A stretch of DNA of 64,000 nucleotides from Actinomycetaceae bacterium MB13-C1-2 (GTDB lineage: Bacteria > Actinomycetota > Actinomycetes > Actinomycetales > Actinomycetaceae), in assembly GCA_035621235.1 (NCBI GenBank), contig CP141731.1, positions 682,001 through 746,000 on the forward strand, written 5' to 3'. The notes under the pieces are model-generated. The model had not been told where the DNA came from. It ran no database searches and worked only from the letters and a program-made list of their open reading frames with translations. The position numbers were made by a program, and so were the translations under genes. Of this stretch, positions 18,156-28,264 are shown piece after piece; the first letter of the stretch is position 1, and each line of letters begins with the position of its first letter.

Positions 18156-19700
18156 CTAGCCCTTCTGGAACATTGTCAGCATGCGACCGGTAACTCTGAA
18201 TCCACCAAAGATGTTGATGGAAGCGACCGTTATCGCAAGGAAGCTAAGAATCGTCACCGCCAGATTGTCGGTTCCAATCTGCGATATGGCACCCACCAGG
18301 ATGATGCCCGAGATCGCGTTTGTCACCGACATCAGAGGTGTGTGCAGCGAGTGCGCCACCCCGGTGATCACGTAGAAGCCCACGACAATCGCCAGCGCGA
18401 ACACCATGTAGTGACCGAGCGCGGAGGCGGGCGTAGCCAAGACTAGGGCTACTCCGAGTAGCACAGCGAGCGAACCCCCGATGAGGTTAAACCTCTTCTT
18501 CCTCGCCTTCGAGTCGGCCTCGGCTGCAGCAAGTGCCGCGTGCTTAGCCACGTCATCGATTTCGGCTGGTGTCGCTGCCGATACCTTGATCGGGGGCGGC
18601 GGAAACAGTACCTCACGATCGTGAGTAACGGTAATGGTTCGAACGATCTCGTCATCAAGATCTAGGACCAGTTCCCCGTCCTTCTCGGGTGTCATCAACT
18701 TCAGGAGGTTGACGATGTTCTGCGAGTAAAGCTGTGATGACTGAGTTGGGAGCCGACCCGCCAAATCCGTCAATCCGATGATCGTGACACCGTTCGCGGT
18801 AACGAAGCGCTCGCCCGGTACTGTCTGTGTCGTGTTTCCCCCGTTTGCCGCAGCCATATCAACGATGACCGAACCCGGCTTCATCGCGGCGATGGCCTCA
18901 TCGTCAAGGAGAATGGGCGATTTACGACCAGGGACGTTTGCAGTGGTGACGATAATGTCCGATTCGGCCGACTGCTTAGCGTAGACCTGATTAGCCGCCT
19001 TGAGTTCGTCCTCGGTCAACGCGCGAGCGTATCCGTCAGTCGACTCTTGCTTCACCTCGGCAAGAGGAACGAACCTGGCACCCATCGACTGCACTTGCTC
19101 GGCGACCTCAGGCCGCACATCGGTGGAGAACACCTCCGCTCCCATTGAACTGGCCGTACCGATGGCAGCCAGGCCCGCGACGCCAGCGCCGATTACGTAC
19201 ACCTTCGCCGGGGGCATCTTGCCGGCCGCGGTAACCTGACCTGTGAACAGTCTGCCGAACTCATTCGCGGCTTCGATCACCGCGCGATAACCGGCAACGT
19301 TCGCCTGTGAGGAGAGCACATCCATCGCCTGAGCTCGCGAAATGCGCGGGACCGTGTCCATGGCCAGGGCCGTAATGTCCGCCGTAGCCAGTCTCTTCAC
19401 AAGTTCCGGATTGCGCGACGGGGCCAACCTCGAGATCAGCACCGTGCCGCCGTGGAAGGCCTCGATGTCTGCCCCAGTGGGTTCGTCTAGTGCAAGAACG
19501 ATGTCAGAACCCAGGGCGGCAGCGCGATCAACGACCACGGCCCCAGCCTCCTCATACTGATAGTCGGGATAACTGGACCGCTCGCCAGCGCCGGACTCAA
19601 CACAAACCTCGTAACCGAGTTTCTGAAGTTTAGTCACGGTGTCGGGTGTTGCAGCTACAAGAGGCTGATTTGCCCCCTGCGCTGGGACGCCAATCCGCAT
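18156..19700 (-). CDS. pntA: NAD(P) transhydrogenase subunit alpha
   Basis: The 514-residue alpha subunit carries the NAD(H)-binding dI domain (alanine dehydrogenase-like, with [20 protein letters not shown] as the Rossmann loop and [16 protein letters not shown] after it) and a C-terminal part with about four membrane helices (from about residue 400). Its length matches the undivided E. coli-type alpha subunit, not the split PntAA/PntAB form common in other actinobacteria. AAAGGAGA directly precedes the ATG at 19700. It is first in the pntAB operon, whose enzyme supplies NADPH at the cytoplasmic membrane. Confidence 0.97.
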   Translation of the reverse strand: MRIGVPAQGANQPLVAATPDTVTKLQKLGYEVCVESGAGERSSYPDYQYEEAGAVVVDRAAALGSDIVLALDEPTGADIEAFHGGTVLISRLAPSRNPELVKRLATADITALAMDTVPRISRAQAMDVLSSQANVAGYRAVIEAANEFGRLFTGQVTAAGKMPPAKVYVIGAGVAGLAAIGTASSMGAEVFSTDVRPEVAEQVQSMGARFVPLAEVKQESTDGYARALTEDELKAANQVYAKQSAESDIIVTTANVPGRKSPILLDDEAIAAMKPGSVIVDMAAANGGNTTQTVPGERFVTANGVTIIGLTDLAGRLPTQSSQLYSQNIVNLLKLMTPEKDGELVLDLDDEIVRTITVTHDREVLFPPPPIKVSAATPAEIDDVAKHAALAAAEADSKARKKRFNLIGGSLAVLLGVALVLATPASALGHYMVFALAIVVGFYVITGVAHSLHTPLMSVTNAISGIILVGAISQIGTDNLAVTILSFLAITVASINIFGGFRVTGRMLTMFQKG

Positions 19701-19921
19701 AGATTCTCCTTTGATAAGAGTCTCCCGCCGCCAGGAGCTCTAACTCATGCCTTGCTTATGATAGGCGTTCCCCCGCGTCGTAGCCCAATAACGAGATCGG
19801 TTGGTGACATGCTCCCCACCTATGCCGAAACGAGACCCGCACACTACCCTGGTCTAGTGATCACCTCGTTACGTTGCTTCGCCTTGAGTAGGACGCCCGT
19901 ATCACCAATTAGGCGTTCGTC

Positions 19922-20689
19922 TTGATCACAGCAGATCACGACAACGCGTTCATCCGCGATCTAGATGACGAGGGCGCAGCGTCATACCTCCGCCTCCGCC
20001 CCAGTTACCCTTCAGAAGCGCTCAAGGTGTTGCAAGATACGGTTGGGAATCACGAGGAAGTATCCGTAATCGATATTGGCGCGGGAAGCGGGCAACTAAC
20101 AAGGCTCCTGGCTGAACACGGCTATCGAACCTGTGCGGTTGAGCCATCAAAAGCGATGCGATCAGCACTAGAAAGTCAACCCTGGGTCAAGGAAACCAAG
20201 ACGCGGGTGGTTGAGGGTCTGGCCGAAGACACCGGCCTTCCCCCTCAGCAGGCTGACCTGATCACCTGGGCGCAGTGCTTTCACTGGTTTGACACACCGC
20301 AAGCCACCGAGGAAGCTGCTCGCCTTCTCCGCCCGGGTGGAGTGGCCGCAGCGTTGTGGAACCAGCTCGACGTGCGCAAACCCTGGGTACACCGACTTAC
20401 TCGCATAATGCGTTCCGGGGACGTACTTGCCCGCCAGAAGCCACCCGACTTGGGACCTAAGTTCACCGATCCACGAGGCACGATCGTCGAGTGGACCGAT
20501 ATTCAGACTCCCGAACAGGTCATGGAGCTGGGACGAACCCGAAGTTCGTACCTGCGATCAAGCCCCGATGGCCGCCTCAAGATGCAAGGGAACCTGAACT
20601 GGTACTTGTATGAACGTCTCGGTTTCCACCCTCATGAACCAATTGAACTCCCCTATCGAACGTTCATCTGGACCGCCACCCGGATTTGA
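19922..20689 (+). CDS. SAM-dependent class I methyltransferase
   Basis: The 255-residue protein is a Methyltransf_11-type enzyme. Motif I is VIDIGAGSGQLTRLL (about residues 40-54), followed by the acidic CAVEPSKAM loop and the ADLITWAQCFHWFD motif IV region. The motif Trp/His-Phe-Trp block resembles the group annotated as trans-aconitate or generic small-molecule methyltransferases; the acceptor is unknown. No ATG occurs before residue 79, so a TTG near 19922 is used as start, without a good ribosome site; the true start is uncertain by several codons. It stands alone on the plus strand after pntA, divergent from it. Confidence 0.75.
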   Translation: MITADHDNAFIRDLDDEGAASYLRLRPSYPSEALKVLQDTVGNHEEVSVIDIGAGSGQLTRLLAEHGYRTCAVEPSKAMRSALESQPWVKETKTRVVEGLAEDTGLPPQQADLITWAQCFHWFDTPQATEEAARLLRPGGVAAALWNQLDVRKPWVHRLTRIMRSGDVLARQKPPDLGPKFTDPRGTIVEWTDIQTPEQVMELGRTRSSYLRSSPDGRLKMQGNLNWYLYERLGFHPHEPIELPYRTFIWTATRI

Positions 20690-20776
20690 GAACCGTGACA
20701 TCTACCGTCGGTCGCGTGGGATTCATCGTCCTTATGACGCTAGGCTCTTACCGGGCGAAATGATCGGAGGAAACAA

Positions 20777-22507
20777 ATGACGCAAGTGCCGCTTCTCGGC
20801 GTGCTACTTGCACTCGTCTTTTATGCCATCTCCGCCTCCCCCTCGTTGCTTCCTAGGCGCTGGTGGTACCACGGTTTGGCTTCCGGCCCATTTGCCGCGC
20901 TCGGATACTCGATTGGATGGGCGCTGACCGAGTTCGTTCAGTGGATCGCCGATGAAACCGGGGTACGACTTGTCGGGCCGCCCGAACTATTTGACGCGCT
21001 GAGATGGATCATCGTCATCCTGGTACTGGCATGGACCATTTGGATGTGCACACGCGCCTTCTTATCTTCGAAACGTGCCGCTCAAGTCGTGGGAATCAAA
21101 CCTGTCAGCTTCGGTGAGTACCTGCTAGCTCTACTGGCGACCGCGGTCATGTTCGCCGCCACAATGGCTATCGTCTACCTGCTAAAAAACATCTTTATTC
21201 TGCTGGTTGCAATACTTGACCGATGGCTTCCCTCGCTTGCCTCTTGGGCCATTGCCCTCATAACCGTTACTGTGCTGGTTCTGGTGGTCTCTAACAAGGT
21301 AGTTTTCAAGCTAATCATGGCCTATTTCGCCAGAGCTGCCCAGAGCCTCAACGATAGAAGCAACGCTCACCTCAGAGTTCCAACGGTCCCTGAACGATCC
21401 GGTTCCCCCGAATCGTCGAGTACCTGGGATTCCATCGGAGGACAGGGGCGACTCTTCCTCGGCTTCGGACCATCCGCAGAAGAAATCACCGAAGTCACGG
21501 GCCGCCCGGCGATGGAGCCCGTGCGCGTCTATGTTGGCTTACCCAAGGGTGAGAAAGACCCTCGTCCCCTCGCCGTCAAGGCTGTTGAAGAACTCAAACG
21601 AGCAGGCGGACTGAACCGATCCGTACTGGTCGTTTACACTGCCACGGGATCAGGCTGGGTGGACGAGTGGGTCTGCCAACCCCTCGAGTACATGACCGAC
21701 GGGGACTGCGCCGTGGTCTCCATCCAGTACTCGTATTTATTCTCTGCTGCCATGATGGTCTCTGACCTGACGCCGTGCGCGGATGCAGGACGTGCATTGT
21801 TCGAAGAGGTGGAGAAAGAAGTCCTCAAGCTTCCTGAGGACCGTCGTCCGCTGCTAGTCGTCGCCGGAGAATCACTCGGTGCCTACGGTTCCCAGGCGGC
21901 GTTTGAGGACGAGGTTGATCTGCGCAATCGAACAGATGGCGCAATCTGGGTTGGTTCACCAAACTCGTCTAACCTGTCGCTTCGTTTGACCTCTGCCCGA
22001 CAGAAGGGCAGTCCTGAGGTTGCGCCTGTGGTCGACTCGGGAAAACACGTCCGGTTCATCACGCGCCCAGAAGATCTTGAGTCGGACCTGTTCGGGCGCG
22101 AGTACGGCAAATGGCACTACCCGCGGACGGTCTTTGTTCAACACGCCTCGGACCCGGTGGTTCGATATTCGCCAACACTCGCATTCCGTGAGCCAGACTG
22201 GCTGCGCGAGAGAGTTGGTCCCGACGTATCCCCAGCCATGAAGTACACCCCGATTGCGACCCTATTCCAGGTCATTACAGACCTACCGGTTGCCGGCCTA
22301 GCCCCCGCCGGACACGGGCATACATATCACGGCGAACTATTGAACGTCTGGATGAAGATCCTAGGGCTAGATGAACCGACCGCTCAGGGAAGGATCCCCA
22401 GCGGGGACTGGATCACCCCTGAGATGAGGGAACTAATCGCCGCAGCGATCGAAACTGACCTCAAGAAGTATCACAAGAGCCTCGGACCGCCCCCGACCGA
22501 TCTCTAA
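20777..22507 (+). CDS. Membrane alpha/beta-hydrolase (Abhydrolase_9 type)
   Basis: The 576-residue protein joins an N-terminal membrane region (about five helices, residues 1-190) to an alpha/beta-hydrolase of the actinobacterial Abhydrolase_9 type. The nucleophile elbow is GESLGAYG with Ser at about residue 366; other family blocks are SGWVDEWVCQPLEYM, RPEDLE and a late GHGHTYHGEL that probably carries the catalytic His. The natural substrate is unknown; an envelope lipid ester is an inference. GGAGGAAACAA precedes the ATG. Its stop overlaps that of the convergent flippase-like gene by four bases. Confidence 0.82.
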   Translation: MTQVPLLGVLLALVFYAISASPSLLPRRWWYHGLASGPFAALGYSIGWALTEFVQWIADETGVRLVGPPELFDALRWIIVILVLAWTIWMCTRAFLSSKRAAQVVGIKPVSFGEYLLALLATAVMFAATMAIVYLLKNIFILLVAILDRWLPSLASWAIALITVTVLVLVVSNKVVFKLIMAYFARAAQSLNDRSNAHLRVPTVPERSGSPESSSTWDSIGGQGRLFLGFGPSAEEITEVTGRPAMEPVRVYVGLPKGEKDPRPLAVKAVEELKRAGGLNRSVLVVYTATGSGWVDEWVCQPLEYMTDGDCAVVSIQYSYLFSAAMMVSDLTPCADAGRALFEEVEKEVLKLPEDRRPLLVVAGESLGAYGSQAAFEDEVDLRNRTDGAIWVGSPNSSNLSLRLTSARQKGSPEVAPVVDSGKHVRFITRPEDLESDLFGREYGKWHYPRTVFVQHASDPVVRYSPTLAFREPDWLRERVGPDVSPAMKYTPIATLFQVITDLPVAGLAPAGHGHTYHGELLNVWMKILGLDEPTAQGRIPSGDWITPEMRELIAAAIETDLKKYHKSLGPPPTDL

Positions 22508-25167
22508 AGCAGACCCTTCTTCTCACAGTGACGCAATGCGATCCAGCCGATAGGAAGGCGCCCGTAGAAGCTGACCAAACGGAACACCACCGCGGTAGAC
22601 AGCGCAACGGCCGCTGGGATGCCAGCCACCTGAAGACCCGCAGTTAGTGCGGCCTCAACGGGTCCGATACCACCGGGGCTCGGGACCAACGAACCGAGAG
22701 TCGTCGAGATCAGGTAGGTAATCGACAAACTCACTACGTTCAGCTGCATGCCAAAAGCGGCCAGCGAGAAACCGAAAGCCGCAATGTATCCGATATTCAT
22801 CAAGAGGTTACCAAGGAACGCGATGCCCAGTTCCTTCGGATGTCCTAGTATCCAAAGAAGTTGCGGGTATGCCTGATTCCAGTACGGCTCCACGGTCGAA
22901 ATAATCCAACGCCGTACCTTCGGGATTGCGAAGGCTGCCGCCAAGACCGTAACAATGGCCGCGAAGACCCAAATTATCGTGGTGGTGGGCAAATTCAGGT
23001 TCAACGAGGTTCCGGTAGCAACAACCACAACAATCAGTAGAATCACGGATGTCAGGAACTGGCTCACCTGAACCAAGGTCACCGTCGCGACTGCCACGGG
23101 GGTTGCAATCTTCTGCTTGTTCAAAAAGCGAATACTTGCGGCTGCCGGTCCAAGACCTGCGGGAGCCACCAGAGCGACAATCGATCCTGCCATCTGCGCC
23201 AGAGTTGTCTCCCACAAACTAATCTTCTTCGGAGAGAAGGCGACCAGAGGAATGGCCGCACCAATCCAGGGCAGACAACCAAATCCGAATGCTACAAGAA
23301 TCCACCAGGGATTCGCCTTCGTGACGGCATCGACAACCGCGTTGAAGTTGAGACCGCCAAACACCGCGACCAGAGCGGTCGCACCGAGGACTGTCATCAG
23401 GACCGTACGTGGGGCAAAGCGTTGAACCTTCATCGGTTCAGGCGCCTTGGATGTGGGTGCGATCTGGGACAGTTGATCGCGAAGAGTGTCCAAAACTCCG
23501 GTGCGGCGAATCATCGGGCGAATATCCGATGGAAGAACCGCACTTTGAAGCACCAGTCCGGTCGAAAGAAGCTTGGCCGGACCAATCTGTCGAAGAGCCG
23601 ACGCAATAGCTCGCTCTGGACTCGTCACTAGGGAGAGGTGAACGAGCATCTGCGCACAGTCGATCATTCGTGCGGTGCCACCACTACCTAAGTCGCCCTG
23701 ACTCCAGTCGACGATCCAAACATTCATCGCGGAGTCGACACGAATCGAATCTCGGTCAAGATCACGATGACAGATGTCCCGATCGTGGGCGTCTTGCAGT
23801 TGACTCCATGCCTGGTCAAGCATGTCGTCTGAGATGTCCACTCCGTTATCAACCAGATCAAAAAGACTTGCTACGGGAGGTAGCGTCTCCCAGACGACGG
23901 CCACCGAACTGCCCGCCTCCGCGAGCGCAAGAGGACGAGGAGTTCTCACCCCTGCCGATGCAGCCGACGCAGCCGTAAGCATCGACCGTTCAACACTTGG
24001 CTTCAGCCCGGTGCTGATCCAGCGAGAGATCCCCTTCAATCGAATGTTTTCCCAGATATCCGCAGCGAGGGCCACTATCGATGCTTCCGGGTCAGAGACG
24101 TGCAAATCAAGCTGGAGTCCATCAGTGAGCCAGATCTGGTAAAGGCGCCCTCGCCCCTGATTGAACTGCGGAGTGATATGGAAACTGGTCTGCGCTGCTT
24201 CGGCCGTTATCGCAGTCAGCGGAGGGTTGATCTGTCCGCGCCGGAAATCCGGGGTCTGATCGCTTTCGCTTACCTTCCAAGTCTCAAGAGGCTCTTCACT
24301 GGTGTTGAGATCACTGCGAACAATTCGCGTCGGAGTCAGGCCAACATCCAGACAGGCATCGACCAGATTCGTCGGACCGGCCCGACCATCATCAAATCCC
24401 GCCACCCAGCGAGCCACCGATCCAAAAAGCCTTCCAAGAAGGACGGTTATCAGAATTCCTGGAAGAGTCTCCGTACCGCGAACCAGTGAAAAGAAAAGCA
24501 GGATCCACACGCCCCACCAAGACAGTCGAATGGAAGTCGAGCTGTTTGAGGTGCCGGCGATGGTCAGCATTGCAATGATTACAACAAAAACGGCGTTGAC
24601 CGAGTTCAACTGACCCGTGCCGGTCTCAATGACAAAAGCCGCGCTGACGGCGCTTGGCAACAAGGGAATCAGTAACAAGAGTCCCCATGCGAGAAGAGCC
24701 GAGACTACACCCGTAATCACCGTCTTGATAATGGACGCTAGCTCGCCGCGTCGAAGTAGCGAGATCATCAGGGCCAGGGGAGCCGCAATAACAAACAGCC
24801 CCTCAAGCACACTGAGCGGCATGAATAGGACCTGTTTTAGGACTTCACCCAGCGCATTGGTGATGTCTTTCTCGACTCCCTGGGTCGTTGAGCTGGCATA
24901 GATGTTGACCAGGACCACGAAAGCTATTCCAAACAGAGTCGCGACCGCTTCAACGATGTCTTCGAATCGACGCTGCCTCACCGGAATTCGGTCTGAAACC
25001 AGAACCGGGGTCGCCAAACGGCGCTGAGTTATTAGGTCGGGGCCGCCCGTGATGGACCCGCGCTCTTCCCCGGATTCGTCCACTCGGACCAGGTCGAGGG
25101 CGTCCTCATCCTGGATGAGCGCATCGACTTCCTCTTCCTCAGAGGAGACTTCGGCCTGGTCTGACAT
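22504..25167 (-). CDS. Membrane protein: kinase-like domain plus MprF-type LPG_synthase_TM
   Basis: This 887-residue protein combines three parts. The N-terminal third (about 85-290) has around seven membrane helices. A central cytoplasmic part (about 320-560) looks like a phosphotransferase/protein-kinase fold, with CHRDLDRDSIRVD and VWIVDWSQGD in place of HRDxxxxN and DFG. The C-terminal third (about 600-887) is the eight-helix LPG_synthase_TM (MprF N-terminal, UPF0104) region, with PSPGGIGPVEAAL typical of the family. It probably flips or modifies an envelope lipid. ATG at 25167 is the chosen start; the ribosome site is weak. Whether the kinase domain is active is unclear: the Asn of the catalytic loop is replaced. 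Confidence 0.8.
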   Translation of the reverse strand: MSDQAEVSSEEEEVDALIQDEDALDLVRVDESGEERGSITGGPDLITQRRLATPVLVSDRIPVRQRRFEDIVEAVATLFGIAFVVLVNIYASSTTQGVEKDITNALGEVLKQVLFMPLSVLEGLFVIAAPLALMISLLRRGELASIIKTVITGVVSALLAWGLLLLIPLLPSAVSAAFVIETGTGQLNSVNAVFVVIIAMLTIAGTSNSSTSIRLSWWGVWILLFFSLVRGTETLPGILITVLLGRLFGSVARWVAGFDDGRAGPTNLVDACLDVGLTPTRIVRSDLNTSEEPLETWKVSESDQTPDFRRGQINPPLTAITAEAAQTSFHITPQFNQGRGRLYQIWLTDGLQLDLHVSDPEASIVALAADIWENIRLKGISRWISTGLKPSVERSMLTAASAASAGVRTPRPLALAEAGSSVAVVWETLPPVASLFDLVDNGVDISDDMLDQAWSQLQDAHDRDICHRDLDRDSIRVDSAMNVWIVDWSQGDLGSGGTARMIDCAQMLVHLSLVTSPERAIASALRQIGPAKLLSTGLVLQSAVLPSDIRPMIRRTGVLDTLRDQLSQIAPTSKAPEPMKVQRFAPRTVLMTVLGATALVAVFGGLNFNAVVDAVTKANPWWILVAFGFGCLPWIGAAIPLVAFSPKKISLWETTLAQMAGSIVALVAPAGLGPAAASIRFLNKQKIATPVAVATVTLVQVSQFLTSVILLIVVVVATGTSLNLNLPTTTIIWVFAAIVTVLAAAFAIPKVRRWIISTVEPYWNQAYPQLLWILGHPKELGIAFLGNLLMNIGYIAAFGFSLAAFGMQLNVVSLSITYLISTTLGSLVPSPGGIGPVEAALTAGLQVAGIPAAVALSTAVVFRLVSFYGRLPIGWIALRHCEKKGLL

Positions 25168-25362
25168 ATGCTCAAGCTTAGTGTTGCATCGGATTGTGCG
25201 CCCAGTGCCCCCTCTGGGAACCCGCTGAGAGATCGCATTCAATTTGCTTGCACCTATTCCACGTAGCATATGCGCAGATAGGCTGGTCTGCGGAAACCAA
25301 TCCGATCCAGGCCCTACCTAATATCGACATATCGACGAATACCGAACAGGACCGCACACGAA

Positions 25363-26112
25363 GTGACCGGACTTACCCTTATCGCCTACTCCCTGCTCCC
25401 TGCCGCGACCGATCCGGGAGGACAGTCCTGGTGGCAAACCGTCATTGGCTGGTTCAAGGACCCCAGCGATCTGCTGATCGCCATGGGACCCTGGGTCCTG
25501 GTTGGTGTGGCCGTCATTGTTTTCATCGAGTCCGGGGTCTTGTTCCCAGTACTGCCCGGAGACTCCTTGATCTTCGCCGCCGGGTTGCTGCATATCTCGC
25601 TGGGACTCAATATGTGGGTCCTAATCGGGGTAATCCTCATTTCGGCGTTTCTTGGGGCTCAGATCGGCTACTGGATCGGTCATAAATGGGGACGAAGCCT
25701 CTTCAAGGACGACGCTCGGTTCCTCAAAACCGCGTATCTTCATCAGGCCGAAGCCTTCTTCACCAAGTACGGTGGCCGAGCCCTGATCATCGGTCGATTC
25801 GTTCCGTTTGTTCGCACATACGTGCCGCTCGCGGCGGGAATCGCCAAGTTCCCCTATGGACGATTCGTCTTCTTTAATACCCTCGGTTCTGTTATTTGGG
25901 GCGGAGGCATCACCTGGCTCGGCTCGGCCCTAGGGGGAGTCGAATTCATCCACGACAACCTCTCTGTCATAGTCCTGCTGATTGTCTTCGTTTCGGTTGT
26001 GCCGATGTTCATGGAGTGGTTCCTGCAGCGGAGACGGGCTAAGAAAACGAACGAGGAAGAGCCCGACCCGGTCATAGTGACCGTTTCGGACGGGGAAACT
26101 GAGCGGCCGTGA
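25363..26112 (+). CDS. DedA-family membrane protein
   Basis: The 249-residue protein belongs to the DedA/VTT superfamily, implicated in undecaprenyl-phosphate or phospholipid scrambling. The signature regions are ESGVLFPVLPGDSLIFAAG, the arginine-bearing IGRFVPFVRTYVPLAAGI and the re-entrant loop segment. It has five to six hydrophobic segments and a charged C-terminal tail. The start is GTG at 25363. It overlaps the following large membrane protein by four bases (GTGA), so they are coupled, and it is divergent from the MprF-like gene. Confidence 0.93.
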   Translation: MTGLTLIAYSLLPAATDPGGQSWWQTVIGWFKDPSDLLIAMGPWVLVGVAVIVFIESGVLFPVLPGDSLIFAAGLLHISLGLNMWVLIGVILISAFLGAQIGYWIGHKWGRSLFKDDARFLKTAYLHQAEAFFTKYGGRALIIGRFVPFVRTYVPLAAGIAKFPYGRFVFFNTLGSVIWGGGITWLGSALGGVEFIHDNLSVIVLLIVFVSVVPMFMEWFLQRRRAKKTNEEEPDPVIVTVSDGETERP

Positions 26113-28172
26113 CCCTCCAGTGGTTTCCTGACTGGATCGCGCTACTGCCTCTGGTAGCCGCGATGGTCGCGTGCTGGTTTGGCGCGTCCTATTTCTGGCT
26201 CCGTCTGGCGCGTATTCCTGCAGTTGTGGCCATCGCCGCAGCACCCGCAGTGACAACGACACTGATCTGGTTATTGAGCGTTATTTGGCGGGCCTGTGGA
26301 TGGTTCTGGTCCGGTGGCCGAGTCCTCCCCGTTATCGCGGTTATCGGCTTGACCGGGGCCGCACTCTACGTTTGGCTCTGGCGCACGGGGCGAATGTCAA
26401 CGCCGATAAGTGACCGAGCTCGGTCACTCTTCCTTCCCCGAGCCGCAGCCATTTCTATCGCGTGTCTGGTCGGCTGGATCCTGGCAGCCATCCCGATGAT
26501 AGTGGCTGCGCCTCCGATCAATCCGGTTCAGCAGTGGGACCCCTCGTTCCACATGAACGGGGTCTGGGCCATAACGCAGGAGGGCATTGCGTCCCCCGGC
26601 GAGGGTCTTGCATCGAACTACGGAGGGGCGGCCTCGAAGGAGTACCCCATTGGGTGGCACGCCTTCACCGCGCTCTTCGCCACCGGTCCCACGACCGTCC
26701 AGGCAAGTAACGCCTGCTCACTGGCATTGATGGCGCTCTGGATAATCACCATCGCCGCCCTCACCCGGTTTCTCTTCCCAACGAGAATTACTGCACTGGC
26801 AGCGCCAATCATCGCCGGCGTTCTTCCCTCGATGCCGGCTGACGCGCTGACCGCGTACCAGCAAACACCGAACGCAATGTCCGTTGCCTTGCTCCCGGGG
26901 ATAGCCGCAATCGCGATTCTCGCTGGAAGACAGCTGGTCGCTTTGTTCCAGGGGCGTGCAAACCGATGGCGAGATCTGTTTCCCACGGTCATCCTCACCC
27001 TGGTTGCACTGTACGGAGGTATTCAGGCGCATCCTGTTGTGGCTTTCAACCTGCTCTTTTTCTTGGCTCCGGCGGCAATTGCCGGCGCCGTAGCAGTGGT
27101 TTGCTGGGCGTCCCGATCACGCGACTACCGCACCATAATCATCGTTGTTCTCGCTGTCATCGCGGCGGTCGGTGTCGTGGTCGCGGTACACCTGACTCCC
27201 GAAGTCGAGTCAATGCGCAACTACAACCGTAAGGGCGTGGGAATCCAGACAGCACTCTCACAGGTCTTCGTCCCGACACCGCCCTTCCCGAGTAATCTGG
27301 GCGTCCCGATCACTTCTACGATCCTCACTGCTCTTGCGGCCGCGGGTTCAGTTTGGATTGTTCTAGCCAGGTACACGGACCGGAAATGGGCCAGATGGAA
27401 GGGGGCGGTTCGTCCAGTTGCCTGGCCGATCTGGTCGTGGGGACTCTACCTGACCCTGGTGTTTTTCGCCTACGGGCCAAACTGGGCAATCAGGAAGTGG
27501 ATTGTCGGGCCGTGGTTTTCTGACGGTCGAAGAATTATGGAGGCCATGTCAGTTCCCCTCGTAATCCTGGCCGCAGTCGGAACGCAGTGGGTTGTCCTTG
27601 GACTGGCTCATCTGTGGAGAAAGACGAGCGAGCAAAATGTAGCGGACTCGGAGTCCGCAATCGGAGCACTCCTCGCCCTCGTTCTACTGGTCGGCTCGCT
27701 CGGAGGCGGACTTGACGGACGAATTGCGGCCGCCAAGTCTGTCATGGATCCGACCCGCCTTGGCAAGCCGGGAATGGCGACCCAGGGAGTTTTGGACATG
27801 ATGCGGGAGCTTCCGACGCTGCTACCCGAAGACGCGATTGTTCTTGGGGATCCTCAGGCCGGGGCGATGTACTCGCAGATGATTGGACAACGCCGCGCAT
27901 ACTTCCCCCAGTTGACCCTGGTAAACCAAGATAGTGAATCCCAGGAGATCCTGCTTCAGCAATTCGATCAGATAACCACTGATCCAGTGGTGTGCGAGGT
28001 CGTGAAGAAAGAGGGAATCACTCATTTCTATCAGTACCCGGACGGCTACTACTACTCCCGTCTACGCGCAGATCGGGCACCCGGCCTCTACAACGTCGAT
28101 ACCAGTGAAGGTTTCGAGTTAGTCGCGGAGGGCGACCAGGCGCGGCTCTACCGAATCACGGCCTGCGATTAG
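26109..28172 (+). CDS. Polytopic membrane protein, DUF6541-like (putative GT-C fold)
   Basis: This 687-residue protein has about 13-15 membrane helices and a C-terminal extracytoplasmic or soluble part (from about residue 550). It resembles the actinobacterial family annotated as DUF6541, whose topology is like GT-C glycosyltransferases. The family name is from memory. Motifs that stand out are QQWDPSFHMNGVWAI in the first large loop (an acidic loop after helix 4, as in GT-C enzymes) and SKEYPIGWHAF. It is coupled to dedA by a four-base overlap. A role in lipid-linked sugar transfer to the envelope is plausible but unproven. Confidence 0.65.
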   Translation: MTLQWFPDWIALLPLVAAMVACWFGASYFWLRLARIPAVVAIAAAPAVTTTLIWLLSVIWRACGWFWSGGRVLPVIAVIGLTGAALYVWLWRTGRMSTPISDRARSLFLPRAAAISIACLVGWILAAIPMIVAAPPINPVQQWDPSFHMNGVWAITQEGIASPGEGLASNYGGAASKEYPIGWHAFTALFATGPTTVQASNACSLALMALWIITIAALTRFLFPTRITALAAPIIAGVLPSMPADALTAYQQTPNAMSVALLPGIAAIAILAGRQLVALFQGRANRWRDLFPTVILTLVALYGGIQAHPVVAFNLLFFLAPAAIAGAVAVVCWASRSRDYRTIIIVVLAVIAAVGVVVAVHLTPEVESMRNYNRKGVGIQTALSQVFVPTPPFPSNLGVPITSTILTALAAAGSVWIVLARYTDRKWARWKGAVRPVAWPIWSWGLYLTLVFFAYGPNWAIRKWIVGPWFSDGRRIMEAMSVPLVILAAVGTQWVVLGLAHLWRKTSEQNVADSESAIGALLALVLLVGSLGGGLDGRIAAAKSVMDPTRLGKPGMATQGVLDMMRELPTLLPEDAIVLGDPQAGAMYSQMIGQRRAYFPQLTLVNQDSESQEILLQQFDQITTDPVVCEVVKKEGITHFYQYPDGYYYSRLRADRAPGLYNVDTSEGFELVAEGDQARLYRITACD

Positions 28173-28264
28173 AACACTCAGCGCCCCGGCAACAAAAGAG
28201 TCGTAACCTGGGGTTGCCTTACAGATCAGGGTCCCAAACCCCGAACCTGCGAACTGGAGCAAGT

